Assembly (NCBI GenBank): GCA_003170035.1
Contig: PMZX01000249.1
Span: forward strand, 1,070 to 9,337
DNA from: Myxococcales bacterium
GTDB taxonomy: Bacteria > Myxococcota_A > Polyangia > Fen-1088
Direction of reading: 5' to 3'
DNA length: 8,268 nt
Shown here: positions 1-5,817 of the stretch, one piece after another
Layout of the letters: the number at the start of each line of letters is the position of its first letter
Position numbering within the stretch: position 1 is the first letter of the stretch
Program-made: the position numbers and the translations under genes
Notes under the pieces: generated by a model
Database searches by the model: none
Told to the model about the DNA's origin: nothing
What the model saw: only the letters and a program-made list of their open reading frames with translations

Positions 1-657
1 GACTGGGTCAAGCTGTTGCGCGACTTCTACGAGCCGTTCGAGAAGGACTTGGCGCGCGCCAAGGTGGAGATGCGCGACCTCAAGCGTGAGGAAGAGCCAA
101 CCCTGGAAGTGTGCGAGAAATGCGGCAAGCCCATGGTGATCAAGTGGGGCCGCAATGGCTACTTCTTGGCTTGTTCCGGCTTCCCCGATTGTCGCAACAC
201 CAAGGAATACACGCGCAACCCGGACGGCACCCTGACGGTACTGGCCAGCACGCGACCGTCCGACCAGACCTGCCCGACCTGTGGCTCGCCCATGGTGATC
301 CGGCGCGGTCGCTTCGGCGAGTTTCTGGCCTGTTCGCGCTACCCGGACTGCAAGACCACCAGCCCGATTTCCCTCGGCGTGAACTGCCCTCGTCCTGGCT
401 GCGGCGGGTACCTCACTGAGAAGCGTTCGCGGCGGGGCAAGGTCTTCTTCGGCTGCTCCAACTACTCGAAGACCAAGTGCGACTTCGTGTCCTGGGATCG
501 CCCGGTGGCCAAGCGTTGCCCGCTGTGTGACGCGGCCTTCGTGGTGAAGAAGGTGTCGCGCTCCAGCGTGCGCCTGCGCTGCCTGGCCGATGGTTGCGGC
601 TGGACGGCCGAGCCCGACGAGGACGCGCCAGCGACACCCGACGCCAAGGCGTCCTAG
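1..657 (+). CDS. topA: DNA topoisomerase I, C-terminal part (partial, 5' end outside window)
   Basis: This is the last 218 residues of a type IA topoisomerase, which relaxes negative supercoils by single-strand passage. The reading frame is open from base 1 and stops with TAG at 655-657, so the catalytic Toprim and tyrosine domains lie upstream of the window. What is visible is the C-terminal zinc-ribbon array. Counting from the first codon, finger 1 has Cys 38, 41, 58 and 64; finger 2 has Cys 91, 94, 111 and 117; finger 3 has Cys 129, 134, 152 and 160; a more diverged finger 4 has Cys 173, 176, 194 and 199. The first two share the PMVI..GR.G.FLACS..PDC pattern typical of topoisomerase C4 zinc fingers. 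The short acidic/Ala-Pro tail ends the protein. In many bacteria topA precedes trmFO, xerC and hslVU; here the next three are xerC, hslV and hslU, but about 5 kb away. Identity is confident because the finger pattern and gene context agree. Confidence 0.95.
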   Translation, partial: DWVKLLRDFYEPFEKDLARAKVEMRDLKREEEPTLEVCEKCGKPMVIKWGRNGYFLACSGFPDCRNTKEYTRNPDGTLTVLASTRPSDQTCPTCGSPMVIRRGRFGEFLACSRYPDCKTTSPISLGVNCPRPGCGGYLTEKRSRRGKVFFGCSNYSKTKCDFVSWDRPVAKRCPLCDAAFVVKKVSRSSVRLRCLADGCGWTAEPDEDAPATPDAKAS

Positions 658-687
658 AGGGCCGGAGCTCACACGCCGTAGAGGTCG

Positions 688-703
688 GCTCTCTAGGGAG
701 AGT
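688..703. terminator. Short hairpin between topA and an opposing gene remnant, possible weak terminator
   Basis: CTCTC (689-693) and GAGAG (698-702) form a perfect 5-bp stem around a TAGG loop, with a possible G-U pair outside (688/703). It lies 30 bases after the topA stop and overlaps the stop codon of the minus-strand remnant, where a bidirectional terminator between convergent genes would be expected. No T-tract follows on either strand and the stem is short, so this is a weak candidate only. Confidence 0.2.
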
Positions 704-968
704 AGCTGGGCAGTTCGAGGACGTAGCTGTCGACGGACGTGCCGTTGCCCCAATCGCTACCGAACACGGCCCGAGTGCCGCTTGGGCTGGGAACCGTGTG
801 CGCCTCGGTTGCAAATATGTCAGACGGTGATAAGAAGGCGTGCGCTACGGCTGAACCCTGCCACAAGGCGCCATGTTCGCAGCGGGTGTTCCAGACTTCG
901 ACCACAGGCCGAAGCAGATCCGGGGCACAGAACGTCTCTCCGCCGTACCAAACACTGTTGATCGTTTT
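693..968 (-). pseudogene. Remnant: C-terminus of a TolB/WD40-like beta-propeller protein
   Basis: On the minus strand a frame is open from just after a TGA (969-971) to a TAG (693-695), about 91 codons. The end of its translation contains SPSGTRAVFGSDWGNG followed by VDSYVLELPSY and the stop. This is the look of the last blade of periplasmic beta-propeller proteins of the TolB/PD40 kind (SPDGTR-V-F-SDWG, then a V-x-YV-E-L strand), which often end shortly after that strand. A full propeller needs several hundred residues. Here the frame is closed upstream by TGA, has no ATG in it (a GTG at 903-905 is the only start-like codon I noted), and the neighbouring plus-strand lipoprotein gene begins about 40 bases further on. 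The other minus-strand frames around the TGA did not show further propeller sequence. I infer a gene truncated by deletion or rearrangement. A short expressed ORF from the GTG is the alternative, but 70 residues could not fold as a propeller. Confidence 0.6.
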
Positions 969-1003
969 TCACTTTGAACTGAAACGCACCACGAACGAGG
1001 AGA
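958..1003 (+). promoter_or_regulatory. Leader of the lipoprotein gene: AT-richer tract and strong ribosome binding site
   Basis: The stretch from about 958 to 984 is AT-richer than its surroundings and contains TTGATC (958-963), a passable -35 hexamer, but no convincing -10 hexamer at 16-18 bases. The ribosome binding site GAGGAG (997-1002) is clear and sits 7 bases before the ATG at 1010, which fixes that start. The promoter part is tentative; the ribosome binding site is well supported. Confidence 0.35.
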
Positions 1004-1009
1004 CAGACC

Positions 1010-1345
1010 ATGCACTCAGTCAGGAACATTTTGGGTATCGTCACGCTCGCCGCGCTCACCACCTTGGCCGCCTGCGATGAGTCAAAGCCCGCGCTCGACA
1101 AGGCCACCGCTGACCTAGCCGCCATGACGGCAGAGAGGGATGGCCTCAAGGCCCAGCTCGCGACTGCGAAGAGCCAGGTGCAGACACTGCAAGCCCAGGT
1201 GAACGATCTTCAGGCAAAACTGGCAGCCGCAGCAGCCCCGCCGCCTGCCCCCGCCGCTGCCCCTGAAGAGAAGAAACCGGAGCCGGCTGCCAAGAAGGGC
1301 AAGAAGCCGGCGAAGGCTGAAGCGAAGGCCGCAGCCGCGCCTTGA
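1010..1345 (+). CDS. Small coiled-coil lipoprotein with Lys/Ala/Pro-rich tail
   Basis: A 111-residue predicted lipoprotein, function unknown. Residues 1-21 form a signal peptide with a basic N-region (His2, Arg5), a hydrophobic core and the lipobox L19-A20-A21-C22, so Cys22 should be lipidated after signal peptidase II cleavage. Residues about 29-71 keep one uninterrupted heptad register: hydrophobic a/d positions include L29, L36, M39, L46, L50, A53, V57, L60, V64, L67 and L71, with one Arg (43) in a core position. This predicts a parallel coiled coil of about six heptads. Residues 72-111 are Ala/Pro-rich and then Lys/Ala/Pro-rich with KK pairs, low-complexity and probably disordered. Asp23 directly follows the lipidated Cys; in E. 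coli that position favours retention in the inner membrane, but the rule may not hold in this lineage. The overall plan resembles Lpp-like spacer lipoproteins without clear homology. Start is fixed by GAGGAG 7 bases upstream. It has its own leader and no same-strand partner. Confidence 0.8.
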   Translation: MHSVRNILGIVTLAALTTLAACDESKPALDKATADLAAMTAERDGLKAQLATAKSQVQTLQAQVNDLQAKLAAAAAPPPAPAAAPEEKKPEPAAKKGKKPAKAEAKAAAAP

Positions 1346-1382
1346 TCGCCGCCTTTGCCCTCGTGGGCTGTGGATCTTCTGC

Positions 1383-1402
1383 TTCCGGGTGGCCAACCCG
1401 AA
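1383..1402 (+). terminator. Hairpin downstream of the lipoprotein gene, weak terminator candidate
   Basis: TTCCGGGT (1383-1390) can pair with ACCCGAA (1396-1402) around the loop GGCCA, giving a 7-bp stem with one bulged C. It lies about 40 bases after the lipoprotein stop, a plausible terminator position, but no T-run follows, so intrinsic termination is doubtful. Confidence 0.2.
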
Positions 1403-1451
1403 CCATGTGCCAATCCCTCTATCAAGGTCTAGACCGAAGTTCCCGCCCACC

Positions 1452-1559
1452 ATGGGTAGTGTCGCACTGGTGCTCATGCTGGCCCTCGCTGCGATTGCGC
1501 CTGCCCGACATCTGGCCCCGGACTGGAACAACCAGCCCAGTGATGAATCTTCTAATTGA
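1452..1559 (+). CDS. Doubtful 35-residue ORF with signal-peptide-like hydrophobic N-terminus
   Basis: An ATG at 1452 opens a 35-codon frame ending with TGA at 1557-1559. The product begins MGSVALVLMLALAAIAPA and then turns hydrophilic (APDWNNQPSDESSN). The first part resembles a Sec signal peptide with an A-x-A-like end, though it lacks a basic N-region. There is no good ribosome binding site upstream (the preceding bases are C-rich). The frame's tail overlaps the stop end of the minus-strand membrane protein gene by 8 bases. It could be a small secreted peptide, the stump of a truncated exported-protein gene, or chance in high-GC DNA; I favour stump or chance. The rest of the 206-base spacer shows nothing else beyond the hairpin at 1383-1402. 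Confidence 0.2.
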   Translation: MGSVALVLMLALAAIAPARHLAPDWNNQPSDESSN

Positions 1560-3102
1560 TCCTGGAACCCGGGCGCGACTGCCACATTTTCAGGTTTCGG
1601 GCGTGCCAGACGCACAACGGAACCGTGGCCAGAATCGCGCACAAGGCCCACAGGGCGTAGTTGCCCAGTGGGATGCCCCGCAGCAAGAAGGGCCCACGCA
1701 GGCCTTCGAGCAGGTAGATCGCCGGAGAAAAGGACCAACTCATGAAGATCTCGTCGTTATAGAAGATGTTGAAGTCTTGCTTCTGGAAACTTTCGCGGAT
1801 GAAGTGCAGAAAGGAGAACGGTTCGCCCAGCGCAAAAAACAACTGCTGTGCCGTACACAGAACCAGCATGACCAGCAGCGCGTTCAGGTGTGCGTAGCGG
1901 CGTTTCTCCACCAGTTCCTCGACCGAGAACGCGATGGGCAGTAGCAGCAGGGGTATGACGGGCAAGAGATAGCGCGGACCCAGGCAGAAACCGCAACGCC
2001 AGAAGACGCTGGCAAAGAAAAGCACGCGGAACACGATCGCGGCAACCAGTATCTTGGCGAGGAAGGCATGTCGCCGATGGAAGGTGCGCCACGCCAGCAG
2101 CCCGGCCAGGATGACCGGGCAATACCAGACGAGGCCCTTGCCGCCGCTGACCAGCAGGTAGTTCAGGCCATGCCAGGGCCAGACGATCATTTCGGCACCA
2201 TAGTGCGCGAAACTCAAGGTGCGTCCGCTCTCCAGGATGCTGCCAAAGCGCACATAGTTGTAGTAGGCGAGCAGCACGCCGATCACGCACATGCCGGATG
2301 CAAAACAGGCGCCGCCGGCCGCCAGCCGCCGTGACAGTCTAAATCGCGGCTTCAGGTCAGGGGCCAGCGCATATAGGAACAGGAACGGCGCGAAGAGCAT
2401 GGCCGTGACGTGTGTGGCCACCGCCAGCCCGAGGAAGAAACCCGCGCCGAGCAGACTTGTGCGCCGGCGCCGTCCCCAGGGTTCCATGCCGCAGTCGTTG
2501 CGGACCAGCAGCAGCAGCGACAGCATGACGAAGAGGATGGTCAGCGGTTCGTTGAAGAATGTTCCGGAATAGGGAAATGCCAGCGAGGCAAAGGCAAAGG
2601 CGATGGTTGCGTACCAGGCGCCCGTCTCCCGCCCGGTCAGTGTCTGCGCCAGCAGAAAGAAGATCGTCGCGACTAGTGCGGACACGACGACGTTGAACGG
2701 CGCCATCAGCAGCCGCAGCGCATGGGGCCGCATGTCCGCCGGACGGCGGCCTTCAAGGATCGTCCGTATGCCTTGGCCGGCGTAGTGGCTGACCGGGATG
2801 CGTTCGGGGATGGCCTCGTACCAGCCGGTGCGGTTGATCGCCTCCGCCAGTGGCAGAAACAGGCTGAGCGCGTAGGACTCGGCAGGCCCGAAGACCGAGT
2901 AGAGTCGCCCATCGTGGCCTTCGCGGAAGCCGTCGAAGGTCGGCCAGCGTTCGAGTGGACGGGAGACGCCCGGCGTCCCTTGGAAGGCGAGCGCCTCGGC
3001 GGTGCGGAAGGTCACCTCGCAATCGGGCGACCGGATGCCGCCGTAGGAAAAGAGCGCATAGACCGCTGTGCCAAGCAGAAAAATCTTACGTGGAGCATGC
3101 AT
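1552..3102 (-). CDS. Polytopic membrane protein, GT-C/GT39-like glycosyltransferase candidate
   Basis: A 516-residue integral membrane protein with about 12 predicted transmembrane segments by hydrophobicity: one at residues 7-22, then segments through the protein to a last one near 485-505. The architecture fits GT-C glycosyltransferases (GT39/PMT and ArnT-like), which transfer sugars from polyprenyl-phosphate donors on the periplasmic face. After the first membrane segment comes S25-P-D27-C-E29, an acidic pair in the first outer loop where GT-C enzymes carry their catalytic acid; a DGRLYSVFGPAES segment follows at about 64-76, and a later W-R-C-G-F-C-L-G-P-R-Y-L-L-P segment matches the conserved GPRYLLP-type motif of these proteins. 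The acceptor and sugar cannot be read from sequence. ATG at 3100-3102 is chosen because an in-frame TGA lies 6 bases upstream; GGAG is 13 bases upstream, rather distant. Neighbouring cysM is on the same strand but 206 bases away with a hairpin region between, so co-transcription is uncertain. A non-enzymatic membrane protein remains possible. Confidence 0.8.
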   Translation of the reverse strand: MHAPRKIFLLGTAVYALFSYGGIRSPDCEVTFRTAEALAFQGTPGVSRPLERWPTFDGFREGHDGRLYSVFGPAESYALSLFLPLAEAINRTGWYEAIPERIPVSHYAGQGIRTILEGRRPADMRPHALRLLMAPFNVVVSALVATIFFLLAQTLTGRETGAWYATIAFAFASLAFPYSGTFFNEPLTILFVMLSLLLLVRNDCGMEPWGRRRRTSLLGAGFFLGLAVATHVTAMLFAPFLFLYALAPDLKPRFRLSRRLAAGGACFASGMCVIGVLLAYYNYVRFGSILESGRTLSFAHYGAEMIVWPWHGLNYLLVSGGKGLVWYCPVILAGLLAWRTFHRRHAFLAKILVAAIVFRVLFFASVFWRCGFCLGPRYLLPVIPLLLLPIAFSVEELVEKRRYAHLNALLVMLVLCTAQQLFFALGEPFSFLHFIRESFQKQDFNIFYNDEIFMSWSFSPAIYLLEGLRGPFLLRGIPLGNYALWALCAILATVPLCVWHARNLKMWQSRPGSRIN

Positions 3103-3262
3103 CGCGGATCATCTTCTCCGGCCGGGCGCCGACCCTAGCGCGATTCTACGCGGGGTTGCGGGTCCTGGGCACAGATCTGCCCTCGGCAGCCTCCCCTTTT
3201 CCTCCTACAGCCTCCAGCCTTGCCGCCTCCCCCGCGGGATGGTCGGACGGCCCGCCAACGAG

Positions 3263-3289
3263 TCGCGCGGTTCGCGCGTTTCGCGCATC
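3263..3289. repeat. Three tandem 9-base units (TCGCGC-NNN) forming GC hairpins after cysM
   Basis: Three consecutive 9-base units read TCGCGCGGT, TCGCGCGTT and TCGCGCATC on the plus strand. Adjacent units pair with each other: CGCGCG (3264-3269) and CGCGCG (3273-3278) form a perfect 6-bp stem with loop GTT, and GCGCG (3274-3278) with CGCGC (3282-3286) forms a competing 5-bp stem with loop TTT. The block lies 20-46 bases past the cysM stop in the direction of cysM transcription, so it may help terminate or stabilise that transcript, although there is no T-tract. The rest of the 3103-3308 spacer includes a pyrimidine-rich stretch (about 3178-3236) and no ORF that I can support. Confidence 0.5.
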
Positions 3290-3308
3290 CTGTTTCCCGG
3301 CGTCCGGC

Positions 3309-4232
3309 TCAGACGCGGAACAGGTCGGTACTCAAGTACTTCTCGCCCCGGTCGGGGAAGATGGTCACGATCACGCCGGACTCGATCTCCTGGGCGATGG
3401 TGCGGGCGGCAAAAAGGGCCGCACCACTGCTCATGCCGACCAGGATCCCCTCGACCCGCGCGGTCTGGCGCGCCAGATCGAAGGCGTCTTCGGTTTCAAT
3501 CATGATGTGCCGGTCGACGTTTTCCGCAGTGTAGATGGCCGGTACGATAGCCTCTTCCAGGTTCTTGAGGCCCTGGATATAGTGGCCGCGCACGGGATGG
3601 GCGCTGACGATCTTGACGTTGGCCATCTTCTCCTTGAGCGCCAGCCCCACGCCCATCAGTGTGCCGCTGGTCCCCAGCGCGGAGACGAAGTAGTCGAGCC
3701 GGCTGCCGGTCTGGGCCAGGATCTCCTGCGCCGTGGTCTCGTAATGCGCCAGCCGGTTGTAGTGGTTGGAGAACTGATCGGGCATGAAGTACTTGTCGGG
3801 AAACTGGCGCAGAAGCTCGCGCGCCTTCAAGATGGCCCCGTCGGTGCCCAGCGTGGCGTCGGTGAGGGTCACCTCGGCGCCAAAGGCCTGGATCATCTTG
3901 CGGCGCTCAATGGAGACCGCCTCGCTCATCACGATCATGAGCGCGTAGCCCTTGACCGCGGCGATCATGGCGAGAGCGATGCCGGTGTTGCCGCTGGTCG
4001 GCTCAAGGATGGTCTTGCCGGGCACCAGCGCTCCCTCGCGCTCGGCCTGTTCGATCATCTTGAGCGCGATGCGATCCTTGATGCTGCCGGTGGGGTTGAA
4101 GCCCTCCAGCTTGGCCAAGATCTTCACCCTTGGATTGGGGTTGAGCCGGCGGATCTCCACCATCGGCGTGCAACCGATCAGGTCGAGAATGCTGGCAGCG
4201 GGTGGGCCAGGGGGCGGCGGGAGGTCAGACAT
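3309..4232 (-). CDS. cysM: Cysteine synthase, CysM/CysK family (PLP-dependent)
   Basis: A 307-residue fold-type II pyridoxal-phosphate enzyme that makes L-cysteine from an activated serine (O-acetylserine, or O-phosphoserine in some relatives) and sulfide or another thiol donor, in the cytoplasm. Key features are present: G49-S-I-K52-D-R, where Lys52 is the Schiff-base lysine; T79-S-G-N-T-G84, the substrate carboxylate loop; G187-T-S-G-T191, the phosphate-binding loop (GTGGT in most members, here with Ser in the middle); and S268-S-G-A271 near the cofactor pyridine ring. The end, FPDRGEKYLST, is the usual family C-terminal signature. Length is normal. The stretch GHYIQGLKNLEEAIVPAIY suits CysM-like proteins rather than eukaryotic cystathionine beta-synthases, and there is no CBS domain. 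Donor preference cannot be decided here. The ATG at 4230-4232 follows AGGA by 12 bases and is preceded by a Pro-rich N-terminus that may be dispensable. It lies 57 bases after the unknown gene on the same strand, possibly co-transcribed. Confidence 0.93.
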   Translation of the reverse strand: MSDLPPPPGPPAASILDLIGCTPMVEIRRLNPNPRVKILAKLEGFNPTGSIKDRIALKMIEQAEREGALVPGKTILEPTSGNTGIALAMIAAVKGYALMIVMSEAVSIERRKMIQAFGAEVTLTDATLGTDGAILKARELLRQFPDKYFMPDQFSNHYNRLAHYETTAQEILAQTGSRLDYFVSALGTSGTLMGVGLALKEKMANVKIVSAHPVRGHYIQGLKNLEEAIVPAIYTAENVDRHIMIETEDAFDLARQTARVEGILVGMSSGAALFAARTIAQEIESGVIVTIFPDRGEKYLSTDLFRV

Positions 4233-4236
4233 GGCG

Positions 4237-4289
4237 TGGGCTTGTCCTAGCCGGAAGAATCGTCGAGCGCCGTCGACATTTCAAGCCCA
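4237..4289 (-). promoter_or_regulatory. Inverted repeat spanning the gap upstream of cysM
   Basis: An 8-base perfect inverted repeat, TGGGCTTG (4237-4244) and CAAGCCCA (4282-4289), brackets almost the whole gap between the unknown gene and cysM. Nested inside is a 5-bp stem, GTCGA (4262-4266) with TCGAC (4273-4277). In the minus-strand transcript one arm begins just after the stop codon of the upstream gene, and the other lies between the AGGA ribosome binding site and the cysM ATG. Pairing could limit cysM initiation or couple it to upstream translation. A regulatory role is inference; the 37-base separation makes chance possible. Confidence 0.3.
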
Positions 4290-4290
4290 A

Positions 4291-5715
4291 CTACCGGTAG
4301 TCGAAGAACCCGCGCCGCTTGATGACCTCGGCGATCTCGGCCGGGACCATATCCTCCCAGCTTGCGTCGCCCGCCTTGATGCGGCGGAGCACCTCGGGTG
4401 TGAAGATGTGGAGAATCTGCGGATTGTAGTTTTCCAGCTGCACGATCGCGCCGCGGTCCACCAGATACCCGAAGAGCTTGCGCAGCTCCGGGGCCACGTC
4501 CAAGGTCGACACGGTGTTGAGCTTCTGGCTGGCCGGATCGAGCCAGGGATACACGTAGATGGTCAGGTTCTTCTGGAAGAGCTGGCCAAACGCCTCCAGG
4601 ATGCCACCGCCCAAATCTGCGTAGTACTTCTCGTCGAGCAGCGGGACCAGGCTGCCTGCGCCCAGGACGATGGCGATGGCCTCCGGGGTGCAGCGGCGCA
4701 GGTAGGTGGCCAGGCGGTAGTACTCGAAGTAGTCCGAGATGAGCACGGTCTTGCCCGCGGCCGCCAGTACGTCGGCGCGCGCCAGAAAATCCCGCGGATC
4801 GATCTCACCCTCCTCGGTGAGGAGGTTGCGCATGGTGATCTCCGCCAGCTCGACGATGGTGCCATCGGGCTCGCCCAACGCCTTGGCGAAGCTCGCGCGC
4901 GCGCAATCCAGCATGTCGATGTTGACCTTGGTCACGGGCCGGAAGGTGCCCCGCTCCACCAGTACCGGCTTTCGGTGCAGGACCTCGCTGGGTTGCAACA
5001 CCTCGCCCTTGGCGCTGAACATGGCCGCTTGAGACAGCCCGAGCTGCACCAACTTGAGGCTCATGAGGCGGTTGTCGACGTGACGAAACTCGATACCCGA
5101 GAATTCGATCATGTCGATCTCGATTCGTCGGGTGGACAGGTTGTCGAGCAACGACTCGACCAGAAGCTCGGGCTCGTGGTGCAGGAAGAACGCGCCGTAC
5201 ATGAGGTTCACGCCCGCTACGCCCAGCGCCTCCTGCTGGAGCTGGGCTTCCCCGTCCAGCATGCGCACGTGCAGTACGATCTGGCTCTCCTGCTCGCGAG
5301 GATGACTCTGGAACTTGAGCCCCATCCAGCCGTGGCATTCGTTGTCCCTGTGGAAACTCTTGGCGACAACTGTGTCGGCGAACACGAAGAACGCGGTGGT
5401 GTCGCCGCGGGCCGCATTCAGGCGCGTCAGGTTCTTCTCGTGCTCGTAGTCGAGCATGCGCTGCAGTCGCTCGCGCGACACGTAGCGCTCGGTATGGCCG
5501 TAGATCGCGTCGCTGACCGCCATGTCGTACGCCGACGTGCTCTTGGCGATGGTGCCCGCCGCACCGCCCACGCGGAAGAACCAGCGCGCCACCTCCTGAC
5601 CCGCGCCGATCTCGGCAAAGGTCCCGTAGCGGCGCTCGTCCAGGTTGATGTAGAGCGCCTTGCGGTGGGTATCGAGGCGATCGGCGCTCTGGAAATCGCG
5701 GGGAGTCGAGGCCAT
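4291..5715 (-). CDS. Conserved protein of unknown function (about 474 residues)
   Basis: A soluble-looking protein with no signal peptide or membrane segments. I recognise the type as a widespread conserved family, some members of which I recall carrying doubtful database names such as nicotinate-nucleotide adenylyltransferase; I do not see the HxGH nucleotidyltransferase motif that such a name would need, so I assign no function. Residues 31-59, counted from the ATG, are strikingly conserved-looking: GTFAEIGAGQEVARWFF, then a glycine-rich RVGGAAGTIAKS, which may bind a phosphate or cofactor. Further on there are DNECHGWMGLKFQ, a middle part rich in acidic and hydrophobic residues (HVRMLDGEAQLQQEALGVAG), and a C-terminal region beginning near KTVLISDYFEYYRLATYL with a mixed alpha/beta look. 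Two starts are possible: GTG at 5760 or ATG at 5715. I prefer the ATG because the first 15 residues (Gly/Leu-rich) do not look conserved, GGA lies about 8 bases upstream of it, and this leaves room for the divergent xerC promoter. It is the likely first gene ahead of cysM. Confidence 0.85.
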   Translation of the reverse strand: MASTPRDFQSADRLDTHRKALYINLDERRYGTFAEIGAGQEVARWFFRVGGAAGTIAKSTSAYDMAVSDAIYGHTERYVSRERLQRMLDYEHEKNLTRLNAARGDTTAFFVFADTVVAKSFHRDNECHGWMGLKFQSHPREQESQIVLHVRMLDGEAQLQQEALGVAGVNLMYGAFFLHHEPELLVESLLDNLSTRRIEIDMIEFSGIEFRHVDNRLMSLKLVQLGLSQAAMFSAKGEVLQPSEVLHRKPVLVERGTFRPVTKVNIDMLDCARASFAKALGEPDGTIVELAEITMRNLLTEEGEIDPRDFLARADVLAAAGKTVLISDYFEYYRLATYLRRCTPEAIAIVLGAGSLVPLLDEKYYADLGGGILEAFGQLFQKNLTIYVYPWLDPASQKLNTVSTLDVAPELRKLFGYLVDRGAIVQLENYNPQILHIFTPEVLRRIKAGDASWEDMVPAEIAEVIKRRGFFDYR

Positions 5716-5817
5716 GGGCTGTTCCAACCTCAGGCTACCATGTCCACCGGCCAGGCCCACTTGCCAGACACTTCAGTAATTCGCGTGCCGGTTGGGATGG
5801 CGCTAGGATCCCGAGAG
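5716..5817. promoter_or_regulatory. Divergent intergenic region between the unknown gene and xerC-hslVU
   Basis: These 102 bases separate two divergent start codons, so promoters for both the minus-strand genes and the xerC-hslV-hslU operon should be here. TTGCCA (5761-5766) is a possible plus-strand -35 element, but no convincing -10 hexamer lies at normal spacing; TAAT at 5777-5780 is the only AT-rich point. AGGA (5805-5808) is a fair ribosome binding site, 9 bases before the xerC ATG. Location is well supported; exact elements are not. Confidence 0.4.

Noticed and set aside
1342..1944. A TTG-started plus-strand frame beginning IAAFALVGCGSSA, like a lipoprotein signal with lipobox
   Set aside because: There is no basic N-region and no ribosome binding site, it overlaps the stop of the previous gene, and after about 70 codons it runs antisense to the membrane protein gene. 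The lipobox resemblance is probably chance.
2955..4250. A 431-codon plus-strand frame opposite cysM
   Set aside because: It lies mostly antisense to a cysteine synthase with all active-site motifs; composition fits a shadow frame.
5725..5770. Sigma-54-like TGGCAAG element on the minus strand upstream of the unknown gene
   Set aside because: The -24 half resembles the consensus but the -12 half (expected TTGC) is not present at the right distance.
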